Shown: positions 18,835 through 28,363, counted from the stretch's first letter. The stretch is DNA of 64,000 nucleotides from Inquilinus sp052078665 (GCF_052078665.1 NZ_JBQJIK010000005.1:1-64000), one strand, 5' to 3'. Numbers and translations are program-made. The notes: generated by a model not told the origin, from the letters alone.

Positions 18835-19431
18835 TCACGGCGCCGGATGAAACTCGGTGTCGACCAGCCCGAACAGCAAGTGATCCCGCCAATCCCCGTC
18901 GATCTTGAGATAGGCGCGGGCCTGGCCCTCATGGGTGAATCCGAGGCGTAGCAGCAGCTTCTGGCTGGCCTCGTTGTGCGGCAGGCAGGCCGCCTCGATT
19001 CGGTGCAGGCCGAGCTGGTTGAAGCCGAAGGCCACCGCCGCCGCGGTCGCGTCGGTCATCAGCCCCTGCCGGGCGAAGCGCTCGCCGATCCAGTAGCCGA
19101 GCGAGGCCGACTGGGCGACGCCGCGGCGGACGTTGGAGAAGCCGATGCCGCCGACCATCTGCTTGCTGTCGCGCTCGAAGATCAGGAAGCCGTAGCCTTC
19201 GTCCTGCCGCCATTCGTAGATCTGGCGCCGCAGCCGGCGCAGATAGGCGGCGCGGCTCAGCGCGTCCTCCGGCCAGGTCGGCTCCCACGGCGTCAGGAAG
19301 CTGCGGCTGTCGCCGCGCAGCGCCACCCAGGGGCGCCAGTCGCGCAGCCGCGGCGGCCGCAGATAGGTCCGCCGGCCGTCGATCCGGACCGGCGGAAGGG
19401 TGCCGAGCCCGGTTCGGAAAAAGCCGATCAC
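18835..19431 (-). CDS. GNAT family N-acetyltransferase (RimJ/RimL-like)
   Basis: About 198 residues of a RimJ-type acetyltransferase: RTYLRPPRLRDWRPWVALR near the N-terminus, the acetyl-CoA region LGYWIGERFARQGLMTDATAAAVAFGF (Q/RxxGxA-type loop), and the late NEASQKLLLRLGFTHEGQARAYLKIDGDWRDHLLFGL, typical of acetyltransferases acting on protein N-termini or small amines. No ATG is suitably placed; a GTG at 19431 or a TTG at 19446 is the likely start. It lies 20 bases downstream of the M16 peptidase gene and is probably in its transcript. The open frame continuing to 19764 is antisense-free but overlaps the peptidase and is rejected. Confidence 0.8.
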   Translation of the reverse strand: MIGFFRTGLGTLPPVRIDGRRTYLRPPRLRDWRPWVALRGDSRSFLTPWEPTWPEDALSRAAYLRRLRRQIYEWRQDEGYGFLIFERDSKQMVGGIGFSNVRRGVAQSASLGYWIGERFARQGLMTDATAAAVAFGFNQLGLHRIEAACLPHNEASQKLLLRLGFTHEGQARAYLKIDGDWRDHLLFGLVDTEFHPAP

Positions 19432-19451
19432 CGCCGCCCCGCTCAACGCCG

Positions 19452-20708
19452 TCAGCCGATTCGGGCGCGGATCGCGTCGTAGCTCTCGAGCCGGCCGACC
19501 GGCCCGAGCGCCGCCAGGGTGGGGGCGGTGCGGAACACGCGCTCGGCGACCCGGCGCACCGCGGCGGCGTCGATCGCGTCGATCCGCGCCACCACCTCCT
19601 CCGCCGGCACCGGGCGGCCGAAGATCAGCATCTGCTGGCCCAGCTGCTCGGCCCGCGCCATGGTCGATTCCAGGCTCATCAGCAGCCCGGCCTTGATCTG
19701 GGCGCGGGCGCGGGCGACCTCGTCCTCGGCCGCGTCGCCGACCACCCGGCCGATCTCGCCGCACAGCACCGGCAGCAGCTCCTGCACCTCGGTCTCGCCG
19801 GTGCCGGCATAGATGCCGAACAGCCCGCCATCCTGGTAGGCGCTGGTGAAGGAGTAGATCGAGTAGACCAGGCCGCGCTTCTCGCGGATCTCCTGGAACA
19901 GCCGCGAGGACATGCCGCCGCCGAGCAGAGTCGACAGCACCGAGGCGGCGTAGAAGTCCGGATCGGTGTAGGACAGGCCGGGGAAGCCCAGCACCAGGTG
20001 CAACTGCTCGAGGTCGCGCTCCTCGCGGTGCTCGCCGCCCTGATAGGCGGCAGGGGCGGTGCGCGCCTCGGTCTTGGCCGGCAGGCCGGTGAGCAGCCGC
20101 TCGGCCTGCTCGGCCAGCCGGTCGTGGTCGATGTTGCCGGAGGCGACCAGCACCATGGTGTCGGCGCCGTAGTTGCGGCCGATATAGCCGGCGATCGCCT
20201 CGCGCGGCAGCGATCCGACGATCTCGGCCGTGCCCAGCACCGGCCAGCCGATCGGCTGGTCCGGGAAGGCGGCCTCCTGGAACTGGTCGAAGATGATGTC
20301 GTCCGGCGTGTCGATCGCCTGGCCGATCTCCTGCAGCACCACGGCGCGCTCGCGCCCCAGCTCGGCCTCGTCGAACACCGAGTTCTGCAGGATGTCGGCG
20401 AGGATATCGAGCGCCAGCGGCGCGTCCTCTTTCAGTATGCGTGCGTAGTAGGCCGTGTTCTCGCGGCTGGTGTAGGCGTTCAGGTGGCCGCCCACCGCCT
20501 CGATCTCCTGGGCGATGTCCTGAGCGTTGCGTTGGCGCGTGCCCTTGAACGCCATGTGCTCCAGCAGATGGGCGACGCCGTTGACCTCAGCGGTCTCGTG
20601 CCGGGTGCCGGCGCCGATCCACAGCCCGACGCAGGCGCTTTCGACGGTGGAGATCGGGTCGGTGACGACGCGCAGCCCGTTCGACAGGGTGCTCTCACGG
20701 GTCGGCAT
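19452..20708 (-). CDS. M16 family zinc metallopeptidase
   Basis: A 418-residue pitrilysin-type protease with the inverted zinc motif HLLEH (H47, E50, H51) and a distal Glu region (VVLQEIGQAIDTPDD). The C-terminal half carries the R/Y substrate-binding region (LFQEIREKRGLVYSIYSF). Size and sequence match the mitochondrial-processing-peptidase-like group found in alphaproteobacteria. The start overlaps the thrC stop as TGATG, and the thrC-M16 adjacency is a familiar alphaproteobacterial arrangement; its physiological meaning is unclear. Confidence 0.93.
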   Translation of the reverse strand: MPTRESTLSNGLRVVTDPISTVESACVGLWIGAGTRHETAEVNGVAHLLEHMAFKGTRQRNAQDIAQEIEAVGGHLNAYTSRENTAYYARILKEDAPLALDILADILQNSVFDEAELGRERAVVLQEIGQAIDTPDDIIFDQFQEAAFPDQPIGWPVLGTAEIVGSLPREAIAGYIGRNYGADTMVLVASGNIDHDRLAEQAERLLTGLPAKTEARTAPAAYQGGEHREERDLEQLHLVLGFPGLSYTDPDFYAASVLSTLLGGGMSSRLFQEIREKRGLVYSIYSFTSAYQDGGLFGIYAGTGETEVQELLPVLCGEIGRVVGDAAEDEVARARAQIKAGLLMSLESTMARAEQLGQQMLIFGRPVPAEEVVARIDAIDAAAVRRVAERVFRTAPTLAALGPVGRLESYDAIRARIG

Positions 20709-22114
20709 CAGGCCGGACCTCCGTTGGTGCGGGCCTGCCGGACGAAGGCTTCGACCGCGCCGATCTCGTTCGGCAGCACGGTCAGCCGCTCCTCACGCTC
20801 GAACAGGTCGGCCAGATGCGGCGGCAGCGGCGGGCGCCAGCCGGTGGCGCGCTCGACCGCGTCCGGGAACTTGGCGGGATGGGCGGTGGCGGCCACCACC
20901 ATCGGGATGCCGGGGCCGGCCGGATGGGCGCGGGCCGCGGCCAGGCCGCAGGCGGTGTGCGGGTCGAGGGTCTGGCCGGTGGCGGCGCGGGTCTCGGCGA
21001 TCACCTTCAGCGTGCCCTCGTCGTCCAGGCGGTGGCTGGCGAAGAGCTCGGTCGCGGCCTGGTGCATCGCCGGGGTCACGCTGAACCGGCCGGTGCCGCG
21101 GAACTCCGCCATCAGCGCGCTCAGCCGGTCGGCGTCGCGGTCGCACAGCTCGAACAGCAGCCGCTCGAAGTTGGACGAGATCTGGATGTCCATCGACGGG
21201 CTCAGCGTCGGCACCACCCCGTCCATCTTCATCTCGCCCGATTTGAAGAAGCGGTCGAGGATGTCGTTGCGGTTCGACCCGACCACCAGCTTCGCGATCG
21301 GCAGGCCCATCTTCCGGGCCGCATAGGCGGCGAAGACATTGCCGAAATTGCCGGTCGGCACGGCGAAGGCCACCGGCCGGTCGGGCGCGCCCAGCGCCAG
21401 GGCGGCCGCAGCGTAGTAGACGATCTGGGCCATGATCCGGGCCCAGTTGATCGAGTTCACCGCCGACAGCCGCACCTCGTCGCGGAACGGGGCGTCGGCG
21501 AACATCGCCTTCACCATGTCCTGGCAGTCGTCGAAGCTGCCCTTCAGCGCGACGTTGCGGACGTTGGACGAGTGCACCGTCGTCATCTGCCGGCGCTGCA
21601 CCTCGGAGGTGCGGCCCTCGGGGTGCAGGATGACGATGTCGATGGCGGCGCGGTCGCGGCAGGCCTCGATCGCGGCGGAGCCGGTGTCGCCCGAGGTGGC
21701 GCCGACGATCGTCACCCGCTCGCCGCGCCTGGTCAGCACATGGTCGAACAGGCGGCCCAGCAGCTGCAGGGCGTAGTCCTTGAAGGCGATGGTCGGGCCG
21801 TGGAACAGCTCCATCAGCCACAGATCGTGGTCGAGCTGGACCAGCGGCGCCACCGCCGGATGACCGAAGCCGGCATAGGTCTCGGCCGTCAGCGCCGCCA
21901 GCTCCGGCCGGGTCAGCGAGCCTTCGACGAAGGGCAGCATCACCTCGGTCGCCAGCTCGGCATAGGGCAGGCCGCGCAGGCGCCGCCATTCCTCGGCCGA
22001 GCGGGTCGGCCAACTCTCGGGCAGGTACAGACCGCCGTCGCGGGCCAGGCCGGCCAGAAGCACGTCATCGAAACCGAGGGCAGGGGCGTGACCCCGGGTG
22101 CTGATATAGCGCAC
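20708..22114 (-). CDS. thrC: Threonine synthase
   Basis: A 468-residue PLP enzyme converting O-phosphohomoserine to threonine. The PLP lysine is K112 in IAFKDYALQ. Further marks are TIVGATSGDTGSAA (phosphate-binding Gly loop) and VPTGNFGNVFAAY. The start is a GTG giving MRYISTRGHAPALGF, the standard N-terminus of this subfamily; a GGAG lies about nine bases upstream. The open frame extends to 22378 without family similarity. It heads a run thrC, M16 peptidase, GNAT, possibly MarR. Confidence 0.96.
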   Translation of the reverse strand: MRYISTRGHAPALGFDDVLLAGLARDGGLYLPESWPTRSAEEWRRLRGLPYAELATEVMLPFVEGSLTRPELAALTAETYAGFGHPAVAPLVQLDHDLWLMELFHGPTIAFKDYALQLLGRLFDHVLTRRGERVTIVGATSGDTGSAAIEACRDRAAIDIVILHPEGRTSEVQRRQMTTVHSSNVRNVALKGSFDDCQDMVKAMFADAPFRDEVRLSAVNSINWARIMAQIVYYAAAALALGAPDRPVAFAVPTGNFGNVFAAYAARKMGLPIAKLVVGSNRNDILDRFFKSGEMKMDGVVPTLSPSMDIQISSNFERLLFELCDRDADRLSALMAEFRGTGRFSVTPAMHQAATELFASHRLDDEGTLKVIAETRAATGQTLDPHTACGLAAARAHPAGPGIPMVVAATAHPAKFPDAVERATGWRPPLPPHLADLFEREERLTVLPNEIGAVEAFVRQARTNGGPA

Positions 22115-22521
22115 CGCAACATTCTCCAGGACAGAAGCGCCGTACCCTAGGGCGAAGGCGGAATCGGCGCAAGCCGGCCGGCTGCGGCCCTGTCCGGCGC
22201 GGCCGCATCGCAGACCGGCGCCGTTGGCACGGCAGTTGCTGGGCTTGCCCGGACGGAAGGGGATGGACGGGGAAATCGGGGATGGCGGGGCGGATCTGCC
22301 GTCGGGGACGGGCAGGGATTGCCTGAGATTTGGGCATCGATTCCCGATCCGGCTCGACCCGGAGCAAAAGTCGGGCAATCATCCGGATCGGGGAGGTATC
22401 CAGTCACGCCGACCGGCGTTCCAGACCGTGGCCGCGACCGGCCGCGCCTTCGAACCTTTTGGACCCAGCCGGGCCGGCATCGGCCGCCCGGCGTCCTGCA
22501 ACCAAGAACAGCGAGGCAGCG
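22115..22521. other. Divergent intergenic region between thrC and ABC importer
   Basis: 407 bases without a credible gene; it must hold promoters for thrC (minus) and the importer operon (plus). A perfect 10-bp inverted repeat, cccgatccgg at 22344-22353 and ccggatcggg at 22384-22393, is the only structure I notice. It could be an operator or a leader hairpin for the importer operon. No riboswitch consensus is recognised. Confidence 0.5.
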
Positions 22522-24183
22522 ATGGCGGATGTGAGACAGCGAGGCAGACACCGATCTTCAGGCTTGGGATCTTTGGCCCTGGCGGCCCCCGGGCCGCTGC
22601 GTTGGGCCGCGGCCGGGCTTCTGATCGGGGCGGCGGTCCTGGTGGCTTCGGCCTCGGCGCGGGCGGAAAACGTGTTCCGCTTCGCCTTCCAGGGCAACCT
22701 GAACACGCTCGACTCCTACCAGTTCAACGAGACCTTCACGACCGCGACGATGAGCAACGTCTATGAGGGGCTTACCCAGCGCGACCAGGAGATGAAGATC
22801 GTCCCGGCGCTGGCCACCGGCTGGGAGGTGACCGATGACGGGCTGAAATGGCGCATCCGCCTGCGCGAGGGCGTGAAGTTCGCCAATGGCGACCCGTTCA
22901 CCGCCGACGACGTGCTGTATTCGCTCGACCGGCTGCGGTCCCCGGGCTCGGACATCAAGGGCCGCGTGCCCTCCGACATGAAGGCGGTGAAGGTCGACGA
23001 CCACACGGTCGACTTCGTCCTGACCAAGCCCAACCCGCTGCTGAACGCGACCTGGGATTCCTGGCCGATCTTCGACAAGCAGTGGTCGGAGGCGAACAAC
23101 GCCGCGGCGCCGTCCTCCACGGCCGACAAGAACCCCGGCTACGCCGTGCTGCACGCCAACGGCACCGGTCCCTTCATGGTCGAAAGCCATGAGATCGGGG
23201 TGAAGACGGTGTTCGTGCGCAACCCGAACTGGTGGGGCAAGCCCCAGGGCAATGTCGACCGGGTCGAGTTCACGCCGATCGCGTCCTCCGCCACCCGCGT
23301 CGCCGCCCTGCTGTCCGGCCAGGTCGACTGGGTCGATCCGGTGCCGGTGCAGGACCAGGACCGCGTCACCAACAACGCCGACACCGCGCTGCTGGCCGCG
23401 CCGGAGCTGCGCACCATCTTCCTCGGCCTGGACCAGGACCGCGACGAGCTGCTGTATTCCAGCGTCAAGGGCAAGAACCCGTTCAAGGACCAGAAGGTGC
23501 GGCTGGCCTTCTACCAGGCGATCAACGAGGACGCGATCGGCCAGCGCATCATGCGCGGCCAGGCGACGCCGACGGCGCTGATGATCTCGCCCGCTTTGTT
23601 CGCCCGCGCCGGCGAGTTCAAGCGCCATCCCTATGATCCGGAGGCGTCGAAGAAGCTGCTGGCCGAGGCCGGCTATCCGGACGGCTTCGAGGTCACGCTC
23701 GACTGCCCGAACGACCGCTACGTCAATGACGAGGCGATCTGCCAGGCGGTGGTGTCGATGCTGGCCCGGGTCGGGGTCAAGGTGACGCTGAACGCCCAGC
23801 CCCGTGCCAAGCACTTCACCCAGATCGGCGAGGCCGGCGGCCACAGCACCAGCTTCTACCTGCTGGGCTGGACCCCGGACGGCTATGATTCGCTCAGCGT
23901 CTTCAACAACCTGGTGCGCTGCCGGGCGCCGGGCGTCGCCGTCTCGAACAATGGCGGCTACTGCAACCCGAAGGTCGACGCCCTGGTCGACGCCTTCTCG
24001 GTCGAGGGCGACAAGGCCAAGCGCGACGAGCTGATCTTCCAGGCCTACGACATCCTGCTGAACCAGGATGTCGGCTACCTGCCGCTGCACCAGCAGGCGC
24101 TGTCCTGGGGCGTGTCGAAGAAGTTCACCGTGGTCCAGCGGCCGGACAACTGGCTGATCTTCGACTGGATCAAGACGAACTAG
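22522..24183 (+). CDS. ABC transporter substrate-binding protein, family 5 (peptide/nickel type)
   Basis: A 553-residue periplasmic binding protein. A long basic N-region and hydrophobic segment (about 26-46) end in ASARA, a good signal peptidase site. The family-5 fold follows: ATGWEVTDDGLKWRIRLREGVKFANGDPFTADDVLYSLDR, NGTGPFMVESHEIG and KLLAEAGYPDGFEVTLDCPNDRY. It would deliver oligopeptides or a related substrate to the two permeases downstream. The ATG at 22522 follows a GAGG site; the frame is open upstream but unlike the family. It is the first gene of a five-gene importer operon. Confidence 0.93.
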   Translation: MADVRQRGRHRSSGLGSLALAAPGPLRWAAAGLLIGAAVLVASASARAENVFRFAFQGNLNTLDSYQFNETFTTATMSNVYEGLTQRDQEMKIVPALATGWEVTDDGLKWRIRLREGVKFANGDPFTADDVLYSLDRLRSPGSDIKGRVPSDMKAVKVDDHTVDFVLTKPNPLLNATWDSWPIFDKQWSEANNAAAPSSTADKNPGYAVLHANGTGPFMVESHEIGVKTVFVRNPNWWGKPQGNVDRVEFTPIASSATRVAALLSGQVDWVDPVPVQDQDRVTNNADTALLAAPELRTIFLGLDQDRDELLYSSVKGKNPFKDQKVRLAFYQAINEDAIGQRIMRGQATPTALMISPALFARAGEFKRHPYDPEASKKLLAEAGYPDGFEVTLDCPNDRYVNDEAICQAVVSMLARVGVKVTLNAQPRAKHFTQIGEAGGHSTSFYLLGWTPDGYDSLSVFNNLVRCRAPGVAVSNNGGYCNPKVDALVDAFSVEGDKAKRDELIFQAYDILLNQDVGYLPLHQQALSWGVSKKFTVVQRPDNWLIFDWIKTN

Positions 24184-24198
24184 AGGTCCGAACCCGCC

Positions 24199-24223
24199 GG
24201 GCGGCGGCCTCGAGCCGCCGCCC
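24199..24223 (+). promoter_or_regulatory. Intercistronic hairpin between binding protein and permease genes
   Basis: A perfect 10-bp stem (gggcggcggc / gccgccgccc) with loop ctcga lies in the 67-base gap after the binding-protein stop. Such hairpins in ABC importer operons protect the upstream mRNA and lower downstream expression, so that binding protein exceeds permease. No U-tract follows. Confidence 0.6.
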
Positions 24224-24250
24224 CCTTACCTTCATCGGCAGCGGGGTGTG

Positions 24251-25219
24251 ATGCTGGCCTTCATCCTGACGCGCATGGCGCAGGCGATCCTGGTGATGCT
24301 GGTGGTGGCGCTGCTGGCCTTCACCATGTTCCGCTTCGTCGGAGACCCGATCAACCAGATGGTCGGGCAGGAGACCACCGAGGCGGAGCGCGAGGCGCTG
24401 CGCGACAGCCTGGGGCTGAACGACCCGGTGGTGGTGCAGTTCATCCGCTATGCCGGCAACGTGGTGCGGTTCGACTTCGGCAACTCCTACCAGTTCAAGC
24501 AGCCGGTCTCGGGCCTGATCGGCGACCGCGCGCCGGCGACGCTGGAGCTGTCGCTGACCTCCGCCCTGCTGGCGCTGCTGATCGGCGTGCCGATGGGGGT
24601 GTTCACCGGCCTCTATCCCCGGCGCTGGATCTCGCGCCTGTTCCTCGGCGGCTCGCTGGTCGGGGTGTCGCTGCCGACCTTCCTGATCGGCATCCTGCTG
24701 ATCTTCATCTTCTCGGTCGAGCTCGGCTGGCTGCCCTCCTTCGGCCGTGGCGACGTGGTGCGGCTGGGCTGGTGGAGCACCGGATTCCTCACCCTGTCCG
24801 GCCTGCGCTCGCTGATCCTGCCGGCGATCACGCTCGGCCTGTTCCAGATGACGCTGATCATGCGCCTGGTGCGCGGCGAGATGCTGGAGGTGATGCGCAC
24901 CGACTTCATCCGCTTCGCCCGGGCCCGCGGCCTGCCCGACCGGGCGATCCATTTCGGCCATGCGCTGAAGAACACGCTGATCCCGGTCATCACCATCACC
25001 GGGCTGCAGCTCGGCTCGATCATCGCCTTCGCCATCATCACCGAGCAGGTGTTCCAGTGGCCGGGCATGGGCCTGCTGTTCATCCAGGCGGTGGCCAATG
25101 TCGACATCCCGATCATGGCCGCCTACCTGCTGCTCAGCGCCTTCATCTTCGTCACCATCAACCTGGTGGTCGACATCCTGTACGCCGCGGTCGACCCGCG
25201 CATCCGCGTCGGGACCTGA
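24251..25219 (+). CDS. ABC transporter permease, DppB type
   Basis: A 322-residue inner-membrane permease beginning MLAFILTRMAQAILVMLVVALLAFTMF, with the DppB-type N-terminal segment (GQETTEAEREALRDSLGLNDPVVVQFIRY) and the BPD cytoplasmic EAA loop in RLVRGEMLEVMRTDFIRFARARGLPDRAIHFGHALKNTLIPVIT. A GTG immediately before the ATG is an alternative start. It forms the channel with the following DppC-type permease. Confidence 0.93.
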   Translation: MLAFILTRMAQAILVMLVVALLAFTMFRFVGDPINQMVGQETTEAEREALRDSLGLNDPVVVQFIRYAGNVVRFDFGNSYQFKQPVSGLIGDRAPATLELSLTSALLALLIGVPMGVFTGLYPRRWISRLFLGGSLVGVSLPTFLIGILLIFIFSVELGWLPSFGRGDVVRLGWWSTGFLTLSGLRSLILPAITLGLFQMTLIMRLVRGEMLEVMRTDFIRFARARGLPDRAIHFGHALKNTLIPVITITGLQLGSIIAFAIITEQVFQWPGMGLLFIQAVANVDIPIMAAYLLLSAFIFVTINLVVDILYAAVDPRIRVGT

Positions 25220-25223
25220 GCCG

Positions 25224-26126
25224 ATGCGACGATTGCTCGACAGCGACCTCGCCTGGCGCTTCCGCCACTCGCCGATCGCCATCATCGCCCTCGTGGTCAC
25301 GCTGCTGATGGCCGCGGGGGCGGTGCTGGCGCCGCTGATCGCGCCGCAGGACCCGTTCGACGCGGCCAGCCTCGACCTGATGAACTCGCTGATCCCGCCG
25401 GCCTTCGAGGCGCTGGGCGACCCGCAATTCCCGCTCGGCACCGACGACCAGGGCCGCGACCTGTTCTCGGCCATCCTCTACGGCACCCGGATCTCGCTGC
25501 TGGTCGGCGTCGCCGGGGTGGCGCTGGCCATGCTGATCGGCGTCACCCTCGGCTTGGTCGCCGGCTATCGCGGCGGCTGGGTCGGCGCCGTGATCATGCG
25601 CGTCGCCGATGTGCAGCTGACCTTCCCGGCGATCCTGATCGCGCTGCTGATCAACGGCATCGCCCTGGCGCTGGTCGGCAAGGGCGGCGGCACCGACCTG
25701 CAGATCGGGGTGATCGTCGTCGCCATCGGCCTGTCCTACTGGGTGCAGTACGCCCGCACCGTGCGCGGCTCCACCCTGGTCGAATCGCGCAAGGAATACG
25801 TCCAGGCCGCCCGGCTGATCGGCCTGTCGGACTGGACCATCATGTTCCGCCACGTGCTGCCGAACGTGATGGGGCCGGTGCTGGTGATCGCCACCATCAA
25901 CCTGGCGCTGGCGATCATCACCGAGGCGACGCTGTCCTTCCTCGGCGTCGGCGTGCCGTCGACCTCGCCGTCGCTGGGCACGCTGATCAACATCGGCAAC
26001 CGCTTCCTGTTCTCCGGCGAGTGGTGGATCACGATCTTCCCCGGCGCGGCGCTGGCGGTGCTGGCGCTGTCGGTCAACCTGCTGGGCGACTGGCTGCGCG
26101 ACGCCCTCAACCCGAAGCTGCGGTGA
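25224..26126 (+). CDS. ABC transporter permease, DppC type
   Basis: A 300-residue permease with the DppC-type N-terminus (LLDSDLAWRFRHSPIAIIALVV), the periplasmic FPLGTDDQGRDLFSAILYGTRISLLVG signature, and the EAA loop in RGSTLVESRKEYVQAARLIGLSDWTIMFRHVLPNVMGPVLV. It starts four bases after the DppB-type gene stops, so it is in the same operon. Confidence 0.94.
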   Translation: MRRLLDSDLAWRFRHSPIAIIALVVTLLMAAGAVLAPLIAPQDPFDAASLDLMNSLIPPAFEALGDPQFPLGTDDQGRDLFSAILYGTRISLLVGVAGVALAMLIGVTLGLVAGYRGGWVGAVIMRVADVQLTFPAILIALLINGIALALVGKGGGTDLQIGVIVVAIGLSYWVQYARTVRGSTLVESRKEYVQAARLIGLSDWTIMFRHVLPNVMGPVLVIATINLALAIITEATLSFLGVGVPSTSPSLGTLINIGNRFLFSGEWWITIFPGAALAVLALSVNLLGDWLRDALNPKLR

Positions 26127-26131
26127 GGGCC

Positions 26132-27106
26132 ATGGCCGAGACGACGCTCAGCGTCCGCGACCTCAAGGTCCAGTTCCGCAGCCGCCGCGGCCTGCTGACC
26201 GCGATCGACGGCGTGTCCTTCGACATCGCCCCCGGCGAGGTGCTGGGCGTGGTCGGCGAATCCGGCGCCGGCAAGTCGATCACCGGCACCGCCGTGATCG
26301 GGCTGATCGACCCGCCCGGCCGCATCGCCGGCGGCGAGATCCGGCTCAAGGGCGAGCGCATCGACAACCTGCGGCCCGAGGCGATGCGGCGGATCCGCGG
26401 CCGGCGCATCGGCATGATCTTCCAGGACCCGCTGACCAGCCTGAACCCGCTCTACACCGTCGGCCGGCAGCTGACCGAGACCATCGCCACCCACCTGCCG
26501 CTCGGCCGCGACGGCGCCCGCCGCCGCGCCATCGCCCTGCTGGAGGAGGTCGGCATCCCGGCGGCGGCGGCGCGGATCGACGCCTATCCGCATGAATTCT
26601 CCGGCGGCATGCGCCAGCGCGTGGTCATCGCCCTGGCCCTGGCGGCGGAGCCGGAGCTGGTGATCGCCGACGAGCCGACCACGGCGCTCGACGTCTCGGT
26701 CCAGGCCCAGGTGATCGCGGTCTTGAAGCGGCTGTGCCGCGAGCGCGGCACGGCGGTGATGCTGATCACCCACGACATGGGCGTGATCGCCGAGACCGCC
26801 GACCGGGTGGCGGTGATGTATGCCGGCCGGATCGCCGAGATCGGGCCGGTGCGGACCGTGATCAAGCAGCCGCACCACCCCTACACCATGGGGCTGATGG
26901 GCTCGATCCCGACCGTCACGGGCGACGACGAGCGGCTGCAGCAGATCCCGGGCGCGATGCCGCGGCTGGATGCGATCCCGGCCGGCTGCGCCTTCAACCC
27001 GCGCTGCACCGCCGCCTTCGACCGCTGCCGGCGCGACCGGCCGGACCTGATCGCGGCTGGGCCGGGGGCGGCGGCCTGCTGGCTGGTGGAAGGGGGTCGC
27101 GCATGA
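26132..27106 (+). CDS. ABC transporter ATP-binding protein, DppD type
   Basis: A 324-residue ATPase with Walker A GESGAGKS (about residues 43-50), Q-loop FQDP, ABC signature FSGGMRQR, Walker B LVIADEPTTALD and H-loop THD. The C-terminal oligopeptide/dipeptide region has the spaced cysteines of an iron-sulfur-like cluster (GCAFNPRCTAAFDRCRRDRP), which is usual in Opp/Dpp ATPases. It overlaps the next ATPase gene by four bases (ATGA). Confidence 0.95.
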   Translation: MAETTLSVRDLKVQFRSRRGLLTAIDGVSFDIAPGEVLGVVGESGAGKSITGTAVIGLIDPPGRIAGGEIRLKGERIDNLRPEAMRRIRGRRIGMIFQDPLTSLNPLYTVGRQLTETIATHLPLGRDGARRRAIALLEEVGIPAAAARIDAYPHEFSGGMRQRVVIALALAAEPELVIADEPTTALDVSVQAQVIAVLKRLCRERGTAVMLITHDMGVIAETADRVAVMYAGRIAEIGPVRTVIKQPHHPYTMGLMGSIPTVTGDDERLQQIPGAMPRLDAIPAGCAFNPRCTAAFDRCRRDRPDLIAAGPGAAACWLVEGGRA

Positions 27107-28113
27107 CGACGAAGGTCCTGGTCGAAGTGGTGGGCTTGAGCCGCCGCTTCGACCTGTCCCAGCCCTGGCTGGCGCGGCTGCTGGGCGGGGCGCCGCGGCT
27201 GACCCTGAAGGCGGTGCAGGATGTCAACTTCACCATCATCCGGGGCGAGACGCTGGCGCTGGTCGGCGAATCCGGCTCCGGCAAATCGACCATCGCCCGG
27301 CTGGCGGTGGGGCTGCTGCAGCCGAGCGACGGGGCGGTGCTGATCGACGGCATCGATCTGTCGGACCCGGCGAAGAAGGTGCAGCTGGCCAAGCTGCGCC
27401 GGCGGATCCAGATGATCTTCCAGGACCCCTATGCCAGCCTGAACCCGCGCTGGCGGGTCGACCGCATCGTGGCCGAGCCGATCCGCGCCTTCGGCCTGTC
27501 CTCGTCCCCGGCCGAGACGGCGGAGAAGGTGGCGGAGCTGCTGCGCCGGGTCGGGCTCGACCCGCGCGACGGGCGCAAGTTCCCGCATGAGTTCAGCGGC
27601 GGCCAGCGCCAGCGCATCTGCATCGCCCGGGCGCTGGCGTCGGAGCCGGAGTTCATCGTCTGCGACGAGCCGACCTCGGCGCTGGACGTCTCGGTCCAGG
27701 CCCAGATCCTGAACCTGATGAAGGATCTGCAGGACCAGTTCGGCCTGACCTACCTGTTCATCAGCCACAACCTGGCCGTGGTCCGGCACATGGCCAGCCG
27801 GATCGGCGTCGTCTATCTCGGCCGGATGGTCGAGCTGGCGCCGGCCCGGTCGCTGTTCCGGGCGCCGCGCCATCCCTACACGCGGATGCTGCTGGACGCC
27901 CTGCCGGACCTGGAGATGACCGGCCGGCCGCGGCGCATGGTGGAGGGCGAGATCCCGAGCCCGATCGCCCCGCCGCCGGGCTGCGCCTTCCATCCGCGCT
28001 GCCCGCTGGCCAACGACCGCTGCCGGCAGGAGGTGCCGCAGCCGCTCGCGGCGGGCGACGCCCTGGTCGCCTGCCATGCGGTCGAGGAGCGGCGGGACCG
28101 GGCGGCCGCCTAG
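27103..28113 (+). CDS. ABC transporter ATP-binding protein, DppF type
   Basis: A 336-residue ATPase with Walker A GESGSGKS, Q-loop FQDPYASLNPRW (a mark of the DppF/OppF group), signature FSGGQRQR, Walker B IVCDEPTSALD and switch SHN. The C-terminus has GCAFHPRCPLANDRC. It is the last gene of the importer operon; the next 250 bases hold a repeat element. With the other four genes it makes a complete importer whose exact substrate cannot be read from sequence. Confidence 0.95.
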   Translation: MTTKVLVEVVGLSRRFDLSQPWLARLLGGAPRLTLKAVQDVNFTIIRGETLALVGESGSGKSTIARLAVGLLQPSDGAVLIDGIDLSDPAKKVQLAKLRRRIQMIFQDPYASLNPRWRVDRIVAEPIRAFGLSSSPAETAEKVAELLRRVGLDPRDGRKFPHEFSGGQRQRICIARALASEPEFIVCDEPTSALDVSVQAQILNLMKDLQDQFGLTYLFISHNLAVVRHMASRIGVVYLGRMVELAPARSLFRAPRHPYTRMLLDALPDLEMTGRPRRMVEGEIPSPIAPPPGCAFHPRCPLANDRCRQEVPQPLAAGDALVACHAVEERRDRAAA

Positions 28114-28163
28114 GGCGGAAGGCTTGCAGCCCGGGCGCTGTCACACAGAGGCACGTATCTCTT

Positions 28164-28302
28164 CACACTCCCCCTCCCCTTGCGGGAGGGGGGCAGGGGG
28201 AGGGGTTTGGCGCAGCCAGAGCCGGCGATGGTTGCCCGGGGTTTAGCCGGCTTTGGGAACGGGCCATAGGCGCGCGGACCCGCTAAGGGGAGGGGGAGTG
28301 TG
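28164..28302. repeat. Intergenic inverted-repeat element, copy 1
   Basis: A 139-base element bounded by a perfect 18-bp inverted repeat (cacactccccctcccctt at 28164-28181 and its complement at 28285-28302). Inner inverted repeats include agccggc (28220-28226) with gccggct (28246-28252). It lies between the importer operon and a convergent gene, so it may also end both transcripts. The overall CCCCTC...GAGGGGG outline recurs at 30852-30984. Confidence 0.7.
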
Positions 28303-28363
28303 GAAGGCTGCGTTCGTTGGTGCTGAAAGTGGGCGGACGGGTGAGGCGCGACGCGCGGCGGAC

